From the NCBI RefSeq assembly GCF_040215725.1, contig NZ_CP157971.1, forward strand, positions 144,377-208,376: 64,000 bases of DNA, read 5' to 3'. This DNA comes from Rhizobium sp. ZPR4 (GTDB lineage Bacteria > Pseudomonadota > Alphaproteobacteria > Rhizobiales > Rhizobiaceae). Both the position numbers and the translations under genes were made by a program. The notes below the pieces were generated by a model. The model had not been told where the DNA came from. It made no database searches and saw only the letters and a program-made list of their open reading frames with translations. Positions 7,755 to 16,048 of this stretch are shown here, piece by piece; the stretch's first letter is position 1, and every line of letters starts with the position of its first letter.

Positions 7755-9785
7755 CTAGCGGCCTCGTTCCCGATCCTTGTCCTGGGGTGGGCGGAGTTTG
7801 ATCGACTTCGGTACTTCCCGGTCGCGCTGCTGAGGTTTCTGGCGATCTCGGTTCGAACCGTTATTCTCTGGTCCGGTGTGCTCTGCGTTAGACCGGTCAA
7901 TGCGCGATGCGTCAAGGGTGCGGTTGTTCGAACTCTTGTTGATCACCCCCTGCTCTGCAACGTGGTCGCGACCGGCCGCCGACTTCGTTTCCAAGCTGTC
8001 AGAGAACCGCTTGGCGTTGCCATGGAGCGCGCGGGCCCGATCCTTGCTCACGCGCGAGTCCAACTGCAGGCCGACGACCTTGGTGATGACACTGGTCGCT
8101 TGCTCGAAGAGCAGCCGGTCGGCTGGATTGAGTATCTTTGCAGCGATGCTAGTGGCGGTAGTCACCAGCGTTTCCTTTGCAGCTTTTGCCTGAGCGGCGC
8201 TGATCGGCGTGGATCGCAGCATGTGTTCTTCTCCTTTCAATCTTTTGGGATCTTGTCCTTCGCGTACGGCGGTTTCCAACCGGCGGTACTCGCGCTGCAG
8301 CCCGATCGAAAGATCGTGACTCAATTCGCGCGCCGTACTGGGGGCACTGCGGTCCTTGGCAATGCCTTCCAACATCTGGATGACACGCCCAATTGACTGC
8401 TGTGTCTGATCGAATCGCTTCCTCGCCTCTTCCAGCTTCGGCGCCTTGGGCGTATCACGAAGCTTGGAGATTACTTTTTCAACGACGTTAGTCGGCGCTG
8501 TAGCACCCATGCGCTGAAACATCTCCCACTCCCACCGCTTCACCGGCGGAGGACCGGCGCGTTCGACACGCTTTTGGCGATCGATAGCTATGCCCCGTTC
8601 CCGCGCCTTTTCGGCGAAGCGAGTGCGCCACTCCGTGAAGTCCCGGATATTTGGATTGAGCATCTTGCCGCTGGCATTGCGCAGCGCGACGATCACATGC
8701 AGGTGCGGATGCTTATCAAGGTCATTGCGATTGTGGACGGCATAAGCATAGCGGTGACCGAAAAATTGCTCCCTCAGGAAATCACGGCCAGCGAGGATGA
8801 ACTGATCCCGGTCGATATTCGCCGGTCCCGACAGCAAAAGATGCATGAAGTCCCGAGGCTGGCGCGACTGCATGAGCGCCCCAACGATCTTACCCTCCGC
8901 CGTGAGTTGCTTGTGATCGCTTGTCGCGATCTCGCGCCGTGCGACGGCTTGATGATAGCGGCCGCTCCTTCCCGGCCGTTCCTCAATGTTCGTCTTGGTC
9001 GAAAGCGTTATTTCCACGCCTCCACGCTGCATCGCATGCAGCGCCGCCGTAAACCCCTTCGGACCACTCGAAAATTCTATTGGGTACCGCGAGACCGGCG
9101 TGATCCCTTGTGTGCGCAGTGCCCGGTCGACACGCGCATCGATCCAATGAACGTCATCGATTGCAGCGGCAATGCGATTCCTGCTGCTACGGTCAGATCG
9201 GTCGCTCTTTTCATGGGCAATGACCAGCGCGAGGTTAAGGCGGGTTCGGCCCTTCGCACCGTCGCTGACGCTGAATGCGTAGGTGCGATCGGTATCGCCA
9301 ACGTCACGGAAGCCCTCGGACGCAAGCGCGCTTAGCGCGCGGGCAACCTGTTCCCGGTCGGCAGGCTCGAGCTCATAAGCCAGCCGTAGCACGTCCTTGC
9401 TTCCTTGCCGATCTCCGAACTCGCGCTCCCATGAATGAACCGCTGCGCTGAGATCGGTGACTTCTCGGCCATCCTGGTCATGCGCCTTTTCTTCCTTGCT
9501 TTGATAGGCAAGCACGTTACGTGCGGAGGTAGCTCCTGCTCCATAGGACAACACCTTTACGACCACCGCGTTGTTGCCACTCGCTCGGCTGAATGCTGTC
9601 CCCGCGCCAGCGTTAGGTGCTCCTGAGAGTATGCCGGCTTTGGTATTCGGCGCCGGCTTTTTCGCTCCGCCGCCCCCGGCCCCGCCGCCGCGACGCCGAC
9701 GTTCGTCCTCTATGAGTTCAAAATAGCTCGGCAGCCTGCGGCCTTCGGGCCTAGACTTTGAGCGACTTCTGCTGAGGTCGTTCAT
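7755..9785 (-). CDS. Conjugative relaxase, VirD2/MOBP-like
   Basis: A 676-residue protein expected to nick oriT, stay bound to the 5' end of the transferred strand and pilot it through the type IV secretion channel. The metal-binding motif III is visible at about residues 350-365 as an HNRND segment followed by HPHLHVIV. Candidate catalytic tyrosines lie in LSYGAGATSARNVLAYQ near residues 78-92. The N-terminus has a glycine-rich low-complexity stretch, and the C-terminal half is basic and probably carries the secretion signal. It is the last gene of a minus operon (membrane protein, ParA, RHH protein, small accessory protein, relaxase) and its start overlaps the preceding gene by 35 bases. 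The likely oriT is 25 kb away, which is unusual. Confidence 0.85.
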   Translation of the reverse strand: MNDLSRSRSKSRPEGRRLPSYFELIEDERRRRGGGAGGGGAKKPAPNTKAGILSGAPNAGAGTAFSRASGNNAVVVKVLSYGAGATSARNVLAYQSKEEKAHDQDGREVTDLSAAVHSWEREFGDRQGSKDVLRLAYELEPADREQVARALSALASEGFRDVGDTDRTYAFSVSDGAKGRTRLNLALVIAHEKSDRSDRSSRNRIAAAIDDVHWIDARVDRALRTQGITPVSRYPIEFSSGPKGFTAALHAMQRGGVEITLSTKTNIEERPGRSGRYHQAVARREIATSDHKQLTAEGKIVGALMQSRQPRDFMHLLLSGPANIDRDQFILAGRDFLREQFFGHRYAYAVHNRNDLDKHPHLHVIVALRNASGKMLNPNIRDFTEWRTRFAEKARERGIAIDRQKRVERAGPPPVKRWEWEMFQRMGATAPTNVVEKVISKLRDTPKAPKLEEARKRFDQTQQSIGRVIQMLEGIAKDRSAPSTARELSHDLSIGLQREYRRLETAVREGQDPKRLKGEEHMLRSTPISAAQAKAAKETLVTTATSIAAKILNPADRLLFEQATSVITKVVGLQLDSRVSKDRARALHGNAKRFSDSLETKSAAGRDHVAEQGVINKSSNNRTLDASRIDRSNAEHTGPENNGSNRDRQKPQQRDREVPKSIKLRPPQDKDRERGR

Positions 9786-10143
9786 CGTATCTCCTGATCA
9801 GGTCGGCGATAAAGGTTGACGGCCTGACGAACGCTGCGTCCCTGATTGAATCAATGGCGCCCATTATCTCGTCCAGCTTTGCCATCATGGCCGCCTCCGA
9901 CATGGTTTGGTCGTCCTTTTGAGAGAGAAACTCCTCGTTGCGAAAGGCGAGCTCGCGGAGGAACTGGTGCATGTTTCCCAACTGCCGGTCATGCTCTTCC
10001 AGGATCGCGGGTATATGCATGATCTCCCTGGTAACGATCAGCTTCGCGACGAGGTTGACGGAGATATCGAGACGGCTGGCAAGTTGTTCCACATTGCTGA
10101 GGACACGGGCGGGCAGACGGAACATGATGGCCGGTTCACGCAT
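9751..10143 (-). CDS. Putative relaxosome accessory protein
   Basis: A 130-residue protein overlapping the start of the relaxase gene by 35 bases, which implies coupled translation. The N-terminal part (MFRLPARVLSNVEQLASRLD) looks like a short strand-helix-helix DNA-binding fold of the kind seen in MobC-like accessory proteins. The rest is predicted helical and acidic. I do not recognise a named family; the relaxosome role rests on position. Confidence 0.6.
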   Translation of the reverse strand: MREPAIMFRLPARVLSNVEQLASRLDISVNLVAKLIVTREIMHIPAILEEHDRQLGNMHQFLRELAFRNEEFLSQKDDQTMSEAAMMAKLDEIMGAIDSIRDAAFVRPSTFIADLIRRYDERPQQKSLKV

Positions 10144-10147
10144 CCGC

Positions 10148-10552
10148 CTACAGCCCCCTCGCCTTCAAGGCCTCGAGGATCAGTCTGTGGGTCGCCGATG
10201 AAAGTTGCTCATGGCGTTCCAGCGATACCCGGAAAATCTTCGTCAGCACGTCGTCGTCGAGGTACAGGGAAATGCGCTTACGCTTAACCGATCCGGTGCT
10301 CACATCGGTTCCACTCTTTATCGCCTGCTCTTCCCCAGTTTTGCTTTTGACCGGAGGGCGCCGGGGCTCTGGCGTTCTTTCCTTCTCGACGCTCGGCACT
10401 TGCGCCTGGGGAGGATCCTCTGGCATGAGCTTGTCGAGATCGAGGCTGGTCGGCATATAGGACGTCGCATCCTCCTCTACATCCTTCGCCTGATCTTCCC
10501 TCGATCGGGCGAGAGCGAGAATGTTGCCGGCTGGCGTTCTTTCCCTCGGCAT
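10148..10552 (-). CDS. Ribbon-helix-helix protein, VirC2-like position
   Basis: A 134-residue protein with a disordered, proline- and charge-rich N-terminus and a C-terminal ribbon-helix-helix domain at about residues 90-134 (KRISLYLDDDVLTKIF, then RLILEALKARG). It lies five bases downstream of a ParA gene and upstream of the relaxase. This is the order seen for VirC1 (ParA-like) and VirC2 (RHH) of Agrobacterium Ti plasmids, which help assemble VirD2 at the T-DNA border. By analogy it may bind near oriT; the analogy is inferred from fold and order only. Confidence 0.7.
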   Translation of the reverse strand: MPRERTPAGNILALARSREDQAKDVEEDATSYMPTSLDLDKLMPEDPPQAQVPSVEKERTPEPRRPPVKSKTGEEQAIKSGTDVSTGSVKRKRISLYLDDDVLTKIFRVSLERHEQLSSATHRLILEALKARGL

Positions 10553-10557
10553 TGCGC

Positions 10558-11316
10558 TTAGGCAGCCTCGGCCTGCAGGAGGCCGATAAATTCGTTGTTG
10601 ATCTTTTTGACCAGGTCGATCGCGTCAAGCACGCTTTCTGACGCACGGCGCTTGGCGGAGGGGGTCAGTGCCGGATTGTTCTCGATGCTGGCAAGCTTGG
10701 AGTAAAGCGACCCGAAGCCGGCGCCGACGTCGCTGAAGTGATTGCTCTTCCGGATGACCGTGTCCACCATCGGAATTCGGCCGCTCGTCAGGATAGCATG
10801 GACCTCTGGGAGTGAGCGATTATGCTTGAGGGCGATCATGTCCACATAGTTCCAGATCGCCGCGTACGGGATCGGACCTTGCGACCGCTTTCTGGAAATT
10901 TCCTTCAGGATCGTTGCCACCTTGATGGCGGAGGTCGCGGCCGTCGGTTCGGGTATGACGGGTATCAGGACCGCATCGCACTCGTAATAGACCTCAACGG
11001 CGCGTTGGTGAACGTATCCGCCGACGTCGTAGATCCGGATATCGGCCGCCGGCGCCTGCGCGAGACGATCGGCAAACCGGTCGTCTGGAGCGACCCGCAG
11101 ATGCAGCAGCGTGCCATCGCTCGGGAGCAGTCCCCGTTTCATGGAAACATTGTACCAGCGCGTCGACGATTCCTGCTCGTCACAATCGATGAGCAGTGTT
11201 CTGTGCCCTTGCTGGGCGAACTCAGCTGCGAGATTGACGTTTAAGGTCGATTTCCCGGCGCCACCCTTGAAGGTCGATATCGCGAGCGAAAGTGGTTTGC
11301 CTGTCATGTAGTCCAT
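10558..11316 (-). CDS. ParA-type ATPase, VirC1-like
   Basis: A 252-residue ParA/MinD-family ATPase. The deviant Walker A motif KGGAGKST is at residues 17-24, and the switch region DCDEQESSTRW follows. I chose ATG 11316, which shares one base with the stop of the preceding gene (TGATG); ATG 11307 is also possible. It is distinct from the replication ParA (RepA) at 55.6-56.8 kb. Because it sits directly before an RHH protein and a relaxase, its role is more likely recruiting the relaxosome to the cell pole or coupling protein than plasmid partition. Confidence 0.82.
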   Translation of the reverse strand: MDYMTGKPLSLAISTFKGGAGKSTLNVNLAAEFAQQGHRTLLIDCDEQESSTRWYNVSMKRGLLPSDGTLLHLRVAPDDRFADRLAQAPAADIRIYDVGGYVHQRAVEVYYECDAVLIPVIPEPTAATSAIKVATILKEISRKRSQGPIPYAAIWNYVDMIALKHNRSLPEVHAILTSGRIPMVDTVIRKSNHFSDVGAGFGSLYSKLASIENNPALTPSAKRRASESVLDAIDLVKKINNEFIGLLQAEAA

Positions 11317-11714
11317 CAGCCTCGAAGTTTTGCTTGGGCTTGCGTGCGCTGGCGAGCCGCGATCAGATCGTCGTTGATCCTCGTTGCTTCGCGCTCTCGG
11401 GCTGTATCTGCCTTGAGATCCCTCCCCGGCCAGAGTTTCAAGACTGGCAGAAGAAGGAGCACGAAGAAGGTGATCGTCGCGCCTTTGAACCAAGCGGACT
11501 GCGCATAGAGACTGGCCGCCCACTCCCATAGTGCCCGCGTCCATTCCATGGGGAACAAAAGATACGAAATCGTCAGCGCGAGGGCGTAAGCAACAAAGGC
11601 TGCGATCAATACGCAGGCGGCCGAGACGACCAAAAAGTTGGCGCTCAAGATTAGGAACCAAAGGGCCCTGAACGGGAAGATCACGATCCTGATTGCCGTA
11701 CGCTGTACTGACAT
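11316..11714 (-). CDS. Small inner-membrane protein, first gene of relaxase operon
   Basis: A 132-residue protein with at least three hydrophobic helices (around residues 10-50, 52-75 and 95-112) and a charged C-terminal tail, so it is an integral inner-membrane protein. ATG 11714 is preceded by GAGAAAGG, which decides the start over an in-frame ATG at 11762. It overlaps parA by one base. It does not match a VirB component I recognise. The shared operator at 11783-11798 lies upstream. Confidence 0.65.
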   Translation of the reverse strand: MSVQRTAIRIVIFPFRALWFLILSANFLVVSAACVLIAAFVAYALALTISYLLFPMEWTRALWEWAASLYAQSAWFKGATITFFVLLLLPVLKLWPGRDLKADTAREREATRINDDLIAARQRTQAQAKLRG

Positions 11715-11782
11715 CTGCCTTTCTCCATGTCCCGATTTCGCGTTTGAAAAAACATATCGCAATCGCGTCGACTTTTCCAGAC

Positions 11783-11798
11783 TTGCACTGCAGTATAA
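11783..11798. promoter_or_regulatory. Transfer-regulon operator, copy 1
   Basis: TTGCACTGCAGTATAA, one of five near-identical palindromic elements. It sits between the divergent relaxase operon and the exported-protein operon. Its right half overlaps a TATAAT box on the plus strand (11794-11799), and the following TTTTG is shared with the virB site. Repression or activation by the XRE protein is the simplest reading. Confidence 0.7.
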
Positions 11799-11826
11799 TT
11801 TTGTGCATCATCCCCAGAGCCAATTG

Positions 11827-12519
11827 ATGACGGACGCAAGCATGAATCCTGGCGCACGACGGCTCGCTCAAATCCTTTTTTGCACAATTGCATGCGCGAC
11901 AAATAGAGTGGCGCTTGCGGGCGAAGAGGATGCCGTCTCAAGATTTGTCGGGCATTATCAGCAGGCTTATGCGGAAGGGCGCGACCTGATCCCTACCCCC
12001 CAAAAGCCCCTGGATACTGCGTCGATCGGACCGCTCCACCTGCACACCATCACACCTGAGGGCGCACTGAGCGGAAGCGCGTTCCTCGCCTCCGACGGAA
12101 CCATCGTCAAATTGGCCGGCGTCCAAGGTTGCCTCTCGACTGAGCAGATGGAATTCGTCGGCCTGCAGACCACATGCACGATGGTCTCGCTCGCGGGTCT
12201 AACCGCTTTGCTCGAGGAGGCTGAGGCCGCCGCCGGCAACGCTTTTCCGTGCCATTTCCTCGGCCAAAATAACGGCTCGCCCACCGTACGTTTTGCCGAA
12301 TGCTTCTTCATGAAAAACGGTGAAACACAATCGCTGTCAGAAGTGCTCATCAGCAAAGGTGTAGCTTTCGCGGCTCGCGATCGCACCAGCCGGGCAGTGT
12401 TTCCGGAATATGCGCAGGCGGAAGAACGCGCACAGAAAGCGAAAGCCGGAATCTGGGCTAACACCCACTTCGATCATCCCTACGGTGAGCGCTATCGCGC
12501 AAATCCCTCCACGGACTGA
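11827..12519 (+). CDS. Exported degenerate staphylococcal-nuclease-fold protein 1
   Basis: A 230-residue protein with an N-terminal signal peptide (arginines, then hydrophobic run ending near ALA), so exported to the periplasm. The rest follows the small-nuclease (SNase) pattern up to the terminal KAKAGIW motif, but the catalytic segment reads KLAGVQGC instead of RLxGIDxPE, so catalytic residues are missing. Two cysteines suggest a disulfide. The start is ATG 11827, or ATG 11842 (MNPGARR), in frame. It is the first gene of the operon behind operator copy 1 and overlaps the next gene by one base. It may be a structural or envelope factor of the transfer apparatus. Confidence 0.68.
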   Translation: MTDASMNPGARRLAQILFCTIACATNRVALAGEEDAVSRFVGHYQQAYAEGRDLIPTPQKPLDTASIGPLHLHTITPEGALSGSAFLASDGTIVKLAGVQGCLSTEQMEFVGLQTTCTMVSLAGLTALLEEAEAAAGNAFPCHFLGQNNGSPTVRFAECFFMKNGETQSLSEVLISKGVAFAARDRTSRAVFPEYAQAEERAQKAKAGIWANTHFDHPYGERYRANPSTD

Positions 12520-13160
12520 TGAGGTTCCTGATGTTGATGTCCATTCTAGCAGCTTCCGGCTTCTACGCAGGCATCACCATCATGCCGATGCTGGCCGGCG
12601 AGAATCTTTCTGACGCCACCCGTCACCCGCCGGCAATCATCCCTGTTAAGGCGATCGAGAGCCAACGCGCCGGGGGCATCCGTGAGAGCGATGGAACCGC
12701 ATTCGTCCCGTTTCCAGAACAAGCGCAATTCGAAACTGGTGACACCTGGATTTCCGGTGGACGGCGATATCGTCTCTATGGCCTGCAAGCATGTTTGCGC
12801 GGAACCGCCGTCACAATTTCTCCCGGTGTTGTCAGGGATTGCGGAGAGCTCAACCTGATCATGGTCCAGGCGTTGATTAGAGATATGAAGCCAGTCTGCA
12901 CGACCATCAAGGATATCGATCAGAACAATGCCGTGGTCGGCTGCCAGACGACAACAGGCAAACGGCGCTATGATCTTGCAACTTACATGATTGCGGAGGG
13001 GTGGGGATTCGCCGCCGTCGACACCTCCGGCCATCTGGTCGTTCCCGGCTACAGGGTAGCGGAAGAAAGCGCACGATCGGCTCGCACCGGCCTTTGGGCC
13101 TACTCGGACATGCCTCACCCAGTCGCAATCCTTGCGGGCCAAGGGAGCGCACAACGATGA
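12519..13160 (+). CDS. Exported degenerate staphylococcal-nuclease-fold protein 2
   Basis: A 213-residue protein with an N-terminal hydrophobic export signal (LMLMSILAASGFYAGITIM). It has the same SNase-like plan as its upstream neighbour: RLYGLQAC at the usual active-site position, a second cysteine about 17 residues on, and the closing SARTGLWAY motif. The GxDxPE acidic residues are lost, so it is probably not a nuclease. Its ATG overlaps the previous stop (TGATG), and its own stop overlaps the next start by four bases, so the three are translated as a unit. Confidence 0.66.
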   Translation: MRFLMLMSILAASGFYAGITIMPMLAGENLSDATRHPPAIIPVKAIESQRAGGIRESDGTAFVPFPEQAQFETGDTWISGGRRYRLYGLQACLRGTAVTISPGVVRDCGELNLIMVQALIRDMKPVCTTIKDIDQNNAVVGCQTTTGKRRYDLATYMIAEGWGFAAVDTSGHLVVPGYRVAEESARSARTGLWAYSDMPHPVAILAGQGSAQR

Positions 13161-13780
13161 AACTTGTTTCGCTCTCGATCTTATTTTTGACGATGACAGT
13201 GGCGGCACCGAAGGCACAAGTCCGGCCAGTTGACATCCCGCGCCAGATTTATGGAAAGGTCCAGGTCGTCGATGCGACGACCCTTGAATTCAGGAAGAGC
13301 GCGCAGACCGTGCGGCTTGCCGGATATGAAGCCCCTCGCCTTGAGCAAACTGCAAAGAGCGATGGCATCGACTGGCCGGCTGGCCAGGTCTCCCGGGCCT
13401 GGATGATCCTTCGTACACTTGGCCAGGACGTCAACTGCGCACCGATTGCTCGGGATGCCAATGGTGTGATCATCGCGCACTGCTTTGTCGGAGAGACAAA
13501 CCTCGCCGCCACGGCCATCGCAGAAGGCATCGGCTACGCGTTCAATTACCGCGGTGAACCTCAGGTTCCCGCCTATTTCGATATTGAAAGGAAGGCGCGT
13601 GGCCTGGGATACGGCGTCTGGTCATCGCCAGATCTCCTTCCTCCGTGGCTCTACACCGCCTCGACGGGTAATGGGGAGAAGGCCAAGGATTCTTCGCTGG
13701 AATCTGATAGCGGCTTGCCCCTGCCGTTACCTGTCGTCCCTGCCAAATCGCCCACCCTCAACGACGTGCATGGAGGTTGA
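13157..13780 (+). CDS. Exported degenerate staphylococcal-nuclease-fold protein 3
   Basis: A 207-residue protein with a clear signal peptide (MKLVSLSILFLTMTVAAPKAQ). It is the best-preserved SNase-like member of the trio: RLAGYEAPRLEQ keeps the first arginine and a proline but has GYEAPR in place of GIDAPE. The terminal GLGYGVW motif is present. A proline-rich tail follows. The start ATG 13157 overlaps the previous stop by four bases (ATGA). Tandem triplication of a weakly conserved exported fold suggests specialised, perhaps heteromeric, partners. Confidence 0.66.
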   Translation: MKLVSLSILFLTMTVAAPKAQVRPVDIPRQIYGKVQVVDATTLEFRKSAQTVRLAGYEAPRLEQTAKSDGIDWPAGQVSRAWMILRTLGQDVNCAPIARDANGVIIAHCFVGETNLAATAIAEGIGYAFNYRGEPQVPAYFDIERKARGLGYGVWSSPDLLPPWLYTASTGNGEKAKDSSLESDSGLPLPLPVVPAKSPTLNDVHGG

Positions 13781-14092
13781 ATGAGCCGTATTGTTGCAGC
13801 CACTGTGGTGCTCATATTGCTGTCCGGTTCCGCATCCTCAGCGATCGCCGACGACGGCCCGACCCAGCAGCAAATAAACCAGCGCGATCCGGACTTTTGC
13901 GGGGCCGCAGGCGCCGGCTGCGATCCCGCCGAGGTGCAGCGTTGGAAAGCTGTCGGCAACAGGCTTGCCGATCTCTCTTCAGCCGATCTCAGTCAGTACG
14001 CCTATGGCTGCGCCAAGCATCCCGATTGGAGACGAGACTGCGAAACCAATCCAGCCGCTATCCTAAAACGGCTCGGGATCGAGGGATACTAA
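13781..14092 (+). CDS. Small secreted cysteine-containing protein
   Basis: A 103-residue protein with a signal peptide (VLILLSGSASSAIADD). The mature part has four cysteines (FCGAAGAGC, later GC and DC), which suggests two disulfides in the periplasm. It starts directly after the stop of the previous gene. I do not recognise a family; its place in the transfer-regulated operon suggests an envelope role in conjugation. Confidence 0.62.
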   Translation: MSRIVAATVVLILLSGSASSAIADDGPTQQQINQRDPDFCGAAGAGCDPAEVQRWKAVGNRLADLSSADLSQYAYGCAKHPDWRRDCETNPAAILKRLGIEGY

Positions 14093-14094
14093 GG

Positions 14095-14472
14095 ATGGCG
14101 CTGAGCAAGCCTTCCGGAGGCGCGGTCTTGGCGGCAGGGTTCGCCTTCCTGGTAGGCGCAAGTGGCGGCTATGCGATCAACGAAATCATCAGGAGCGACC
14201 ACGAGACCGACCTGGAACACGAGGTCGCCCGGCTGGAAGACGAAGTGTCACAAAAGGCGAACGCTGACGTCCCGAGTGACGAGGAGGCAAGCGCTGCGCT
14301 TGCAAAATCAGGACGGTCGATGCGCGTTTCGGAATGCAAGCCGCGTCAGGCAGTGCCGGGTGTGACTTGCTCAGGCGTGATCACGACGACCGGTGGATCC
14401 TTTGCCGGGACAAACCAACCCGGTGTGCTCTCCTTTGCAAAAATAGATGGGGTCTGGAGGCAAATCCAATGA
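14095..14472 (+). CDS. Small membrane-anchored coiled-coil protein
   Basis: A 125-residue protein with one N-terminal membrane helix (about residues 8-30), then a heptad-like acidic segment (LEHEVARLEDEVSQK) and a compact C-terminal domain with two cysteines (SECKP, VTCSG). The topology suggests a periplasmic domain on a short coiled-coil stalk. ATG 14095 starts two bases after the previous stop, with AAGG overlapping that stop. No family recognised. Confidence 0.58.
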   Translation: MALSKPSGGAVLAAGFAFLVGASGGYAINEIIRSDHETDLEHEVARLEDEVSQKANADVPSDEEASAALAKSGRSMRVSECKPRQAVPGVTCSGVITTTGGSFAGTNQPGVLSFAKIDGVWRQIQ

Positions 14473-15038
14473 ATATGTCGAAAGAGCGGACAGTGAGACA
14501 AAGACTAATATTGGCTGCGATCCTCACCGGATCGGCCTTTCCGCCATCAGCGGCGACCGTGAGGGCCGAGGATGCGTCGTGGGGATGCCAGGTTCTGCTG
14601 TGCGCGGCTTCACAGAATCCGTCCTGGCACGGCGTTTCCTACTGCGTTCCACCCATGACAAAACTCATCGCGGCGATGAAGGAGCCGGGATTTTCGTGGC
14701 CCATTTGCGAAGAAGCCAATGCCGGCAACCCGGGGCACGAGACTTACGACGACTGCCCGTCAGGCACCACGGTTGGCAGCAGTTCGCAGACTGGCAATGG
14801 CTGGAGCAGTGAGCCTGACCAGTGCATCAAAACCGTTGATGTTTGCCGATCTTCCGGGCAGCGCGCTTCCGACGCCAGCCACAGCAGTGTTGTGACACGG
14901 CGAAGCTTCGGCGATCGAGGCGATAGCTGCATCCAGCAGATTGCGACGCCGCGGCCGCGCCGTGCAGACCCCTATTACTTCGATATCCCGAACGAACAAG
15001 GCGTGAAGCAGAGGTTCTGGTTCAACCTAAACCATTAG
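14469..15038 (+). CDS. Exported TrbM-like conjugal transfer protein
   Basis: A 189-residue protein with a signal peptide (LILAAILTGSAFPPSAAT) and eight or more cysteines in the mature part. The segment WGCQVLLCAASQNPSW followed by YCVPPMTK resembles the CEAVLCL start of TrbM/KikA proteins, periplasmic factors of mating-pair formation. Its ATG overlaps the previous stop by four bases, so it closes the operon. The family match is from memory of short motifs and should be taken as likely, not certain. Confidence 0.55.
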   Translation: MNMSKERTVRQRLILAAILTGSAFPPSAATVRAEDASWGCQVLLCAASQNPSWHGVSYCVPPMTKLIAAMKEPGFSWPICEEANAGNPGHETYDDCPSGTTVGSSSQTGNGWSSEPDQCIKTVDVCRSSGQRASDASHSSVVTRRSFGDRGDSCIQQIATPRPRRADPYYFDIPNEQGVKQRFWFNLNH

Positions 15039-15073
15039 TCTAATCCGAGTCGAACCAATGTCTCCGCAAGAAC

Positions 15074-15415
15074 TTACGTTGTCTCGTCGGTGGTTTTCTT
15101 TTTCCCCCGACGGGCTCGCCACGCGGCGATCCGAGCAAAATCGCTATCCGAGATTCTGAACAAATCTTCAATCGTGACATTCCACTCGCGCTGCATCTTG
15201 TCGAGAGTCGAGAGCTTCACATCCCGCATGCCCCTAGCGACTTGCGACATGTAGGCTTCCGACACGCCAAGTTGGTCGGCCAGGTCCTTGTTCGTCAATC
15301 GCCGTTGAGCCTTCAGTCGCATCAGGCCGATTGCGAGCCGCTCCTGGAAAGAGAGAGACGTCAGGTCAATCACATGCGAAGCTTGATCGGTGCCATCGTC
15401 CTTCAACCGCGGCAT
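15074..15415 (-). CDS. XRE-family regulator, candidate master regulator of transfer
   Basis: A 113-residue protein with a lambda-repressor-type helix-turn-helix at about residues 25-80 (LTNKDLADQLGVSEAYMSQVARG) and a basic tail. It lies between the relaxase region and the virD4/traG-like gene. That is the position of trbR, the repressor of transfer genes that I recall from Rhizobium leguminosarum plasmid pRleVF39b. Five copies of one palindrome stand upstream of all transfer operons, one of them 280 bases upstream of this gene. It is the only stand-alone DNA-binding regulator inside the transfer region. Confidence 0.8.
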   Translation of the reverse strand: MPRLKDDGTDQASHVIDLTSLSFQERLAIGLMRLKAQRRLTNKDLADQLGVSEAYMSQVARGMRDVKLSTLDKMQREWNVTIEDLFRISDSDFARIAAWRARRGKKKTTDETT

Positions 15416-15745
15416 CGAACGACACTTTCGCCCGGAGGATCCATCAACGCGCTCGGGCGCAACAGCGGCTGATAACCAGGGGCATGAGCGCCCCGATGGT
15501 CACCTGGATGTTTCAAAGTTCTACCGCTCATCCGATGCATAGGCTGTCCAGAGATCAAAAAATTAAGCGTTAACGTTCTTATCTTCGTGTTCGACTTCAA
15601 TACACCGCAGCGGCCAGCCTGTGCAAGTGAACCCCACGCCTCCCAAAATGGACGGCTCAGTCTCCTTGTAGACCGATCTCTGATTGCTCCAAACTTTAAC
15701 TGCGGTTAAATTTTTGATCTGTTTCTATGGATAGGAAAACAACCT
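15416..15745. other. Intergenic region between XRE gene and plus-strand operon
   Basis: About 330 bases with no gene I can support. It contains the operator copy at 15695-15710, and an 8-base palindrome CGTTAACG in an AT-rich stretch at about 15562-15580 that may belong to the XRE promoter. The start of the divergent plus-strand gene follows at 15746. Confidence 0.5.
15695..15710. promoter_or_regulatory. Transfer-regulon operator, copy 2
   Basis: TTTAACTGCGGTTAAA, a perfect dyad (TTTAAC and GTTAAA around TGCG). It lies 36 bases upstream of the gene at 15746 and on the shared intergenic side of the XRE gene, so it could serve both. Confidence 0.68.
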
Positions 15746-16039
15746 ATGAGATCCCTTGAACGGCTTGGCTATCGGATCGACCTGCGGCAATTAGGAATGG
15801 CGATCCTATTTCTGGCACTCGCATTCGTCGCCGCTCGATTGGCTTTTCGAGATAGCCTGACCTTGGGCTACGCGATGGTTATCCCATGCTACATCTTCCT
15901 ATCCGCCATCACTGAAGGTGCTCGGTTGGGGAGAAGCAGTTTTTGGGGCATTCGCGGCTGGGCGGAAACGGCCTTCGCGCTCGCTTGCTCCGCGGGCGTT
16001 GGCTATCTCGGCTTCAGCCTATGGTCGATCGGGTACTGA
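15746..16039 (+). CDS. Small inner-membrane protein
   Basis: A 97-residue protein with three hydrophobic segments (about residues 17-34, 40-55 and 72-92). AGGAAA precedes ATG 15746. It is the first plus-strand gene behind operator copy 2 and is followed nine bases later by the zinc-finger/nuclease-like gene. No family recognised. Confidence 0.6.
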   Translation: MRSLERLGYRIDLRQLGMAILFLALAFVAARLAFRDSLTLGYAMVIPCYIFLSAITEGARLGRSSFWGIRGWAETAFALACSAGVGYLGFSLWSIGY

Positions 16040-16048
16040 TAGCTAACG

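Noticed and set aside
8574..9335. 253-codon plus-strand open frame
   Set aside because: Lies inside the relaxase gene on the opposite strand; composition is that of a shadow frame.
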